Shown: positions 61,066 to 64,000 of the stretch, piece after piece
How positions within the stretch are numbered: position 1 is the stretch's first letter
How the letters are laid out: the number at the start of each line of letters is the position of its first letter
Assembly (NCBI GenBank): GCA_050480705.1
Contig: JBJHAX010000006.1
Coordinates: 18,979-82,978 of the forward strand
DNA: 64,000 nt
Direction of reading: 5' to 3'
Source of the DNA: JBJHAX01 sp050480705
Lineage (GTDB): Bacteria; Actinomycetota; Nitriliruptoria; Nitriliruptorales; Nitriliruptoraceae
Notes under the pieces: generated by a model
Seen by the model: only the letters and a program-made list of their open reading frames with translations
What the model was told of the DNA's origin: nothing
The model's database searches: none
Position numbers and translations under genes: made by a program

Positions 61066-63884
61066 TCCGCGCGCTCGACGTGATGGCGCGGGTCGCCATC
61101 CGCGTCCCGTCGCTCACGCTCGCGGCTCTGTTGACGGCGACGGTGGTGCTCGCCGGATTCGCAGCCGAGCTGGAGGTCGACCCGGGGTTCGAAGGTTTCG
61201 CTCCCGACGACGGCATCGCGGATGTCCTCGACGATGTCCGCGACCGGTTCGGCTCCGCCGGCTCGGTGCAGATCCTCGTCGATGCGGGCCCCGGCGGCGA
61301 CGTCCTCGACAAGGACGTGCTCGTCGCCGTCGACGCGTTCGGCGAGCAGATCGAATCCGACCCGATCGTGGCTCCGAGCCTTGGGGAGGAACGCGCCGGC
61401 CGCCCGGCGGTCATCAGCTTCGCGTTCCCGTTTGCGATGGCCGCCGAGGCAGCCGACGACGACCTCGCCGACATGCCGACGGCCACCGTCGAACTCATCA
61501 TCGAAGCGGTTCTCGACGACGCCTACGACGACATCGCGCCGCTGCTGTCGGGCGACCTCGACCGTGACCGGGGCCACGCACGCAGTGGTCTCGTCCAGGT
61601 CGCCTTCACCCGCGACGTCGACGACGACGTGCGTCGCGCCGCCGAACTGCGGGTCGGCGAGATCGCGTCGTCGTTCGACCATCCGGGGTTGCGCGCCGGT
61701 GTCGTGTCGTTCGCTGCCATCGAGCAGTCCATCGAGGAATCGCTCGAACGCGACATGCCGATTCTGCTCGGCACCTCGCTCGCGCTCGTGCTGCTCGTGC
61801 TCGCGTTGCTGTTCCGTTCGTTCGCCGACGTCCTCGTCGGTTTCGTTGGCCTGCTCGCGTCGATCGTGTGGATGGCCGGTGCGGGCACACTGCTGGGACC
61901 GAAGTACCTCGGCCTGATCGGCGACTTCACCCAGGTCGGCATTGCGATCCCGGTGCTGCTCGTGGGGCTCGGCATCGACTACTCGGTGCACCTGACCTCC
62001 CGCTACCGCGAACAGCGGGCACGCGGGGAGGATCCGACGAACTCTGCGCGCGCCGCGATGACGACCGTCGGCTTCGCACTCGTGCTGGCCACGGTCGCGT
62101 CGATCGCCGGCTTCCTCGCCAACATCGCCACTCCCCTGCCCCCGATCCGTGACTTCGGCATCCTCGCAGCCGTTGGCATCCTCGCAGCGTTCATCGTGCT
62201 CGGCGGAGCGGTACCCGCGACACGCACACTCATCGACCGTCGCGTGACGAGCCGTCCGGCACGCAACCCGGCCGCACGCCGCATCCGGCGCGCCGATCCA
62301 TGGTGGGTGCGCACCGCCGTGGCGACCGCGACACGCACACCGTGGCCCGCCCTCGGGCTGACCGCCGTCGCGCTCACGATCGGTGTCGTGTCCGCGACCG
62401 GCCTCGACACCGAGTTCAACGAACGCGACTTCCTTCCGTCAGGCGACCCGGTCATCTCGACACTCGAACGGCTCGACGATCAGTTCGGGGGCGACGTCGG
62501 GGAACGGACCTTCGTCGTGATCGACGCGGACATCGCCGACGCGGGGGCCGTCGGGGCCGCGGTCGCCTACGAGGACGCACTGGTCGACGTACCGCAGGTA
62601 CGGCGGGTCGGTGACCGCGCCGACGTCGTCTCGCCCTTCTTCGTCATCGACATGCTCGCCGAGCAGGGCGAGCGGGTCCGCGACCGAATCGCCGACGACA
62701 TCGAACGCTGGTCGGATCCGCAGCGCGCCGCAGACGACGTCGACCTGCCCGACCCGATCGACGAATCGATGATCGACGACGAGGACGAACTCGACCTGCC
62801 CGACGACCTCGAGCGCGTGCTGGCACCCCGGTTGCCTGCCGGCCGCACGACCGTCGGCGCCCTCATCGCGACGATGGACCCGGCCGAGCTGACACGGACA
62901 GTTCGCGAAGCACTCGCCGACGAGTTCCGCGACGACCGCCCGGCGACGATGCGCGACGACGATCTCGAGCATCTTGCGCAACTTCGCGCCGACGAGCTCG
63001 ACCTCGCGACGCTGGCCTCGTACGGCTATCCCGTCGACGAACTCGACAGCGACGAGATCGAACTCCTCGACGTCGTCCACGCACTCGAGGACATCGGGTG
63101 GCGCGACGATCGTTCAGGCGACGCAGACACCTGGGTCGATGCCATCGCGGTCATCGAGCGACTGATGCCCGACGAGCTGGCCAACGTCCTCGACGACGAC
63201 GGGATACTGCTCAACGTGGCGACCACCGGCGGCCAGGACACCGCCGAACAGCTCGCAGCCGTGCTCGAGTCGAGGGCGGAGGCGCTCCGCGACGCCGGCG
63301 CGACCGTCACGATCGCCAGCGACGCGCTGATGGAGGCCGAGATCATCTCGTCGTTGTCGGCTGCGCAGATCCAGGCGATCCTCATCAGCCTCGTCGCGGC
63401 CGCGAGTCTGCTCGTCGGGGCTTCGGTGTTCACCGCCCGTAGTGTCGGCCTGGGACTGATCGGCATCGTGCCAAGCGTCGTCGCACTCGTGCTCGTGCTC
63501 GGTTCGATGCGCGTCGTCGGCATCCCGTTCAACGCCCTGACGGCGACCGTCGCCTCCATCGCCGTCGGCATCGGTGTGCCGTACGGCATCCACCTCATCA
63601 ACCGATTTCGTGAGGACCGCGCGCTCGGGCTCGACCCCGATGAGGCCATCACCGACACGTTGCGCAACACCGGGCCGGCGCTGGCAGGATCGGCGATCAC
63701 CACCGGACTCGCGTTCGCAGTGCTCACCCGCTCCGAAGCGCTGCCCGTCGTGCAGTTCGGGCAGGTCAGCTTCCTCATGATCGGTTTCGCGCTGCTCGCG
63801 TGCCTGTTCGTGCAACCAGCACTGCTGGTGCTGTGGGCACGACGCCGCGACATCGTCGGCGCGCGGGCGCGCCGAACGCGCTGA
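61062..63884 (+). CDS. MMPL/RND-family lipid exporter
   Basis: Membrane transporter of 940 residues with two halves. Each half has one span, a large outer domain and a block of five spans. The first half has the proton-relay pair in LGIDYSVHL; the second has GIGVPYGIHLINRF, where the Asp is lost. It belongs to the RND superfamily of hydrophobe exporters. The acidic outer domain of the second half (about 475-770) is large. The GTG overlaps the TetR stop. With the repeat protein it probably moves a lipid or glycolipid. Confidence 0.88.
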   Translation: MIRALDVMARVAIRVPSLTLAALLTATVVLAGFAAELEVDPGFEGFAPDDGIADVLDDVRDRFGSAGSVQILVDAGPGGDVLDKDVLVAVDAFGEQIESDPIVAPSLGEERAGRPAVISFAFPFAMAAEAADDDLADMPTATVELIIEAVLDDAYDDIAPLLSGDLDRDRGHARSGLVQVAFTRDVDDDVRRAAELRVGEIASSFDHPGLRAGVVSFAAIEQSIEESLERDMPILLGTSLALVLLVLALLFRSFADVLVGFVGLLASIVWMAGAGTLLGPKYLGLIGDFTQVGIAIPVLLVGLGIDYSVHLTSRYREQRARGEDPTNSARAAMTTVGFALVLATVASIAGFLANIATPLPPIRDFGILAAVGILAAFIVLGGAVPATRTLIDRRVTSRPARNPAARRIRRADPWWVRTAVATATRTPWPALGLTAVALTIGVVSATGLDTEFNERDFLPSGDPVISTLERLDDQFGGDVGERTFVVIDADIADAGAVGAAVAYEDALVDVPQVRRVGDRADVVSPFFVIDMLAEQGERVRDRIADDIERWSDPQRAADDVDLPDPIDESMIDDEDELDLPDDLERVLAPRLPAGRTTVGALIATMDPAELTRTVREALADEFRDDRPATMRDDDLEHLAQLRADELDLATLASYGYPVDELDSDEIELLDVVHALEDIGWRDDRSGDADTWVDAIAVIERLMPDELANVLDDDGILLNVATTGGQDTAEQLAAVLESRAEALRDAGATVTIASDALMEAEIISSLSAAQIQAILISLVAAASLLVGASVFTARSVGLGLIGIVPSVVALVLVLGSMRVVGIPFNALTATVASIAVGIGVPYGIHLINRFREDRALGLDPDEAITDTLRNTGPALAGSAITTGLAFAVLTRSEALPVVQFGQVSFLMIGFALLACLFVQPALLVLWARRRDIVGARARRTR

Positions 63885-63914
63885 CCGGACGAAGACACAC
63901 AGAGCGATGCGGCG

Positions 63915-63943
63915 CCGGCCCGGGCGTCGAGATCCCGGGCCGG
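63915..63943. terminator. Terminator after the MMPL gene
   Basis: Perfect 10-bp stem (CCGGCCCGGG with its complement) and a nine-base loop, 30 bp past the MMPL stop and 12 bp before the stop of a possible convergent gene. Confidence 0.65.
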
Positions 63944-63955
63944 ACCACCGAGCGC

Positions 63956-64000
63956 TCAGGCCGGCGGCGGAGGCGTCTGGCCCGGAGGTGACGCCGGCGG
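63956..64000 (-). CDS. C-terminal end of a proline-rich protein (5' end outside window)
   Basis: On the minus strand the frame is open to the window edge and ends PPASPPGQTPPPPA at a TGA (63956-63958). Only 14 codons are seen, so the call rests on the proline-rich tail and on the terminator placed between it and the convergent MMPL gene. Confidence 0.35.
   Translation of the reverse strand, partial: PPASPPGQTPPPPA

Overview
The window is a GC-rich chromosomal segment from a Gram-positive, actinobacterial-type organism. The evidence is the complete SUF operon with a Rieske-type ferredoxin between sufD and sufC, a DevS/DevR-like two-component pair, a DtxR/IdeR-type iron box, MoeZ, the alpha-E/ATP-grasp/transglutaminase trio, MpaB- and MMPL-type proteins, and frequent GTG starts with 4-base start/stop overlaps. 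Many proteins are very acidic, which would fit a halotolerant or alkaliphilic lineage (Nitriliruptoria/Euzebya-like is a guess, not shown). I see no phage, insertion sequence, CRISPR array or plasmid gene. It reads as ordinary core chromosome. A run of ten N bases at 54475-54484 marks an assembly join.

Layout. 1-4.9 kb: end of an unknown gene, a dormancy-type GAF histidine kinase facing its NarL-type regulator, a flavin-binding split-barrel protein and a multicopper oxidase with an extra N-terminal cupredoxin. 5-7 kb: a membrane-anchored protein that joins a secretory-lipase-like domain to an M15 peptidase. 7.07-11.9 kb: a TPP riboswitch followed by thiamine pyrophosphokinase and a ThiBPQ thiamine importer. 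11.9-21 kb (minus strand): sufR-sufB-sufD-Rieske-sufC-sufS-sufU-sufT, then moeZ and osmC, a sulfur-mobilisation block. 21.2-24.7 kb: transglutaminase, alpha-E and circularly permuted ATP-grasp genes. 25-35 kb: RecD2 helicase, small membrane and NAD-binding-like proteins, YqeY, a TlpA-like thioredoxin, a HisC-type aminotransferase, a GroES-like protein, and a ferric-iron ABC ATPase and permease with an iron box before the ATPase. 35.4-38.6 kb: NADP isocitrate dehydrogenase, an MpaB-type oxygenase and a cold-shock protein.

38.6-42.4 kb holds signalling genes: a membrane diguanylate cyclase and an OmpR-type regulator with a PAS kinase that carries a degenerate receiver. 42.4-47.2 kb: an operon of FNT channel, P-type cation ATPase and acyl-CoA dehydrogenase. 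47.4-52.3 kb: TetR, membrane-fusion protein, MacB-type ATPase, FtsX-type permease and a small membrane protein, all translationally close. 52.4-58.1 kb: cupin, CPBP protease, a 50-residue basic protein, a second kinase/regulator pair and an HXXEE-like membrane protein. After a tRNA-Val gene, 58.4-63.9 kb is a three-gene operon: a secreted heptad-repeat protein, a TetR regulator and an MMPL exporter.

Perfect hairpins lie between many convergent genes (4963, 38581, 42415, 57386, 58086, 63915), so transcription units are clearly bounded. The most unusual items are the lipase-M15 fusion, the heptad-repeat partner of the MMPL exporter, the cupredoxin-fused oxidase next to a DevS-like kinase that keeps the heme-ligand histidine, the riboswitch whose closing stem would cover the thiN ribosome-binding site, and a tRNA-Val with C in place of U33.
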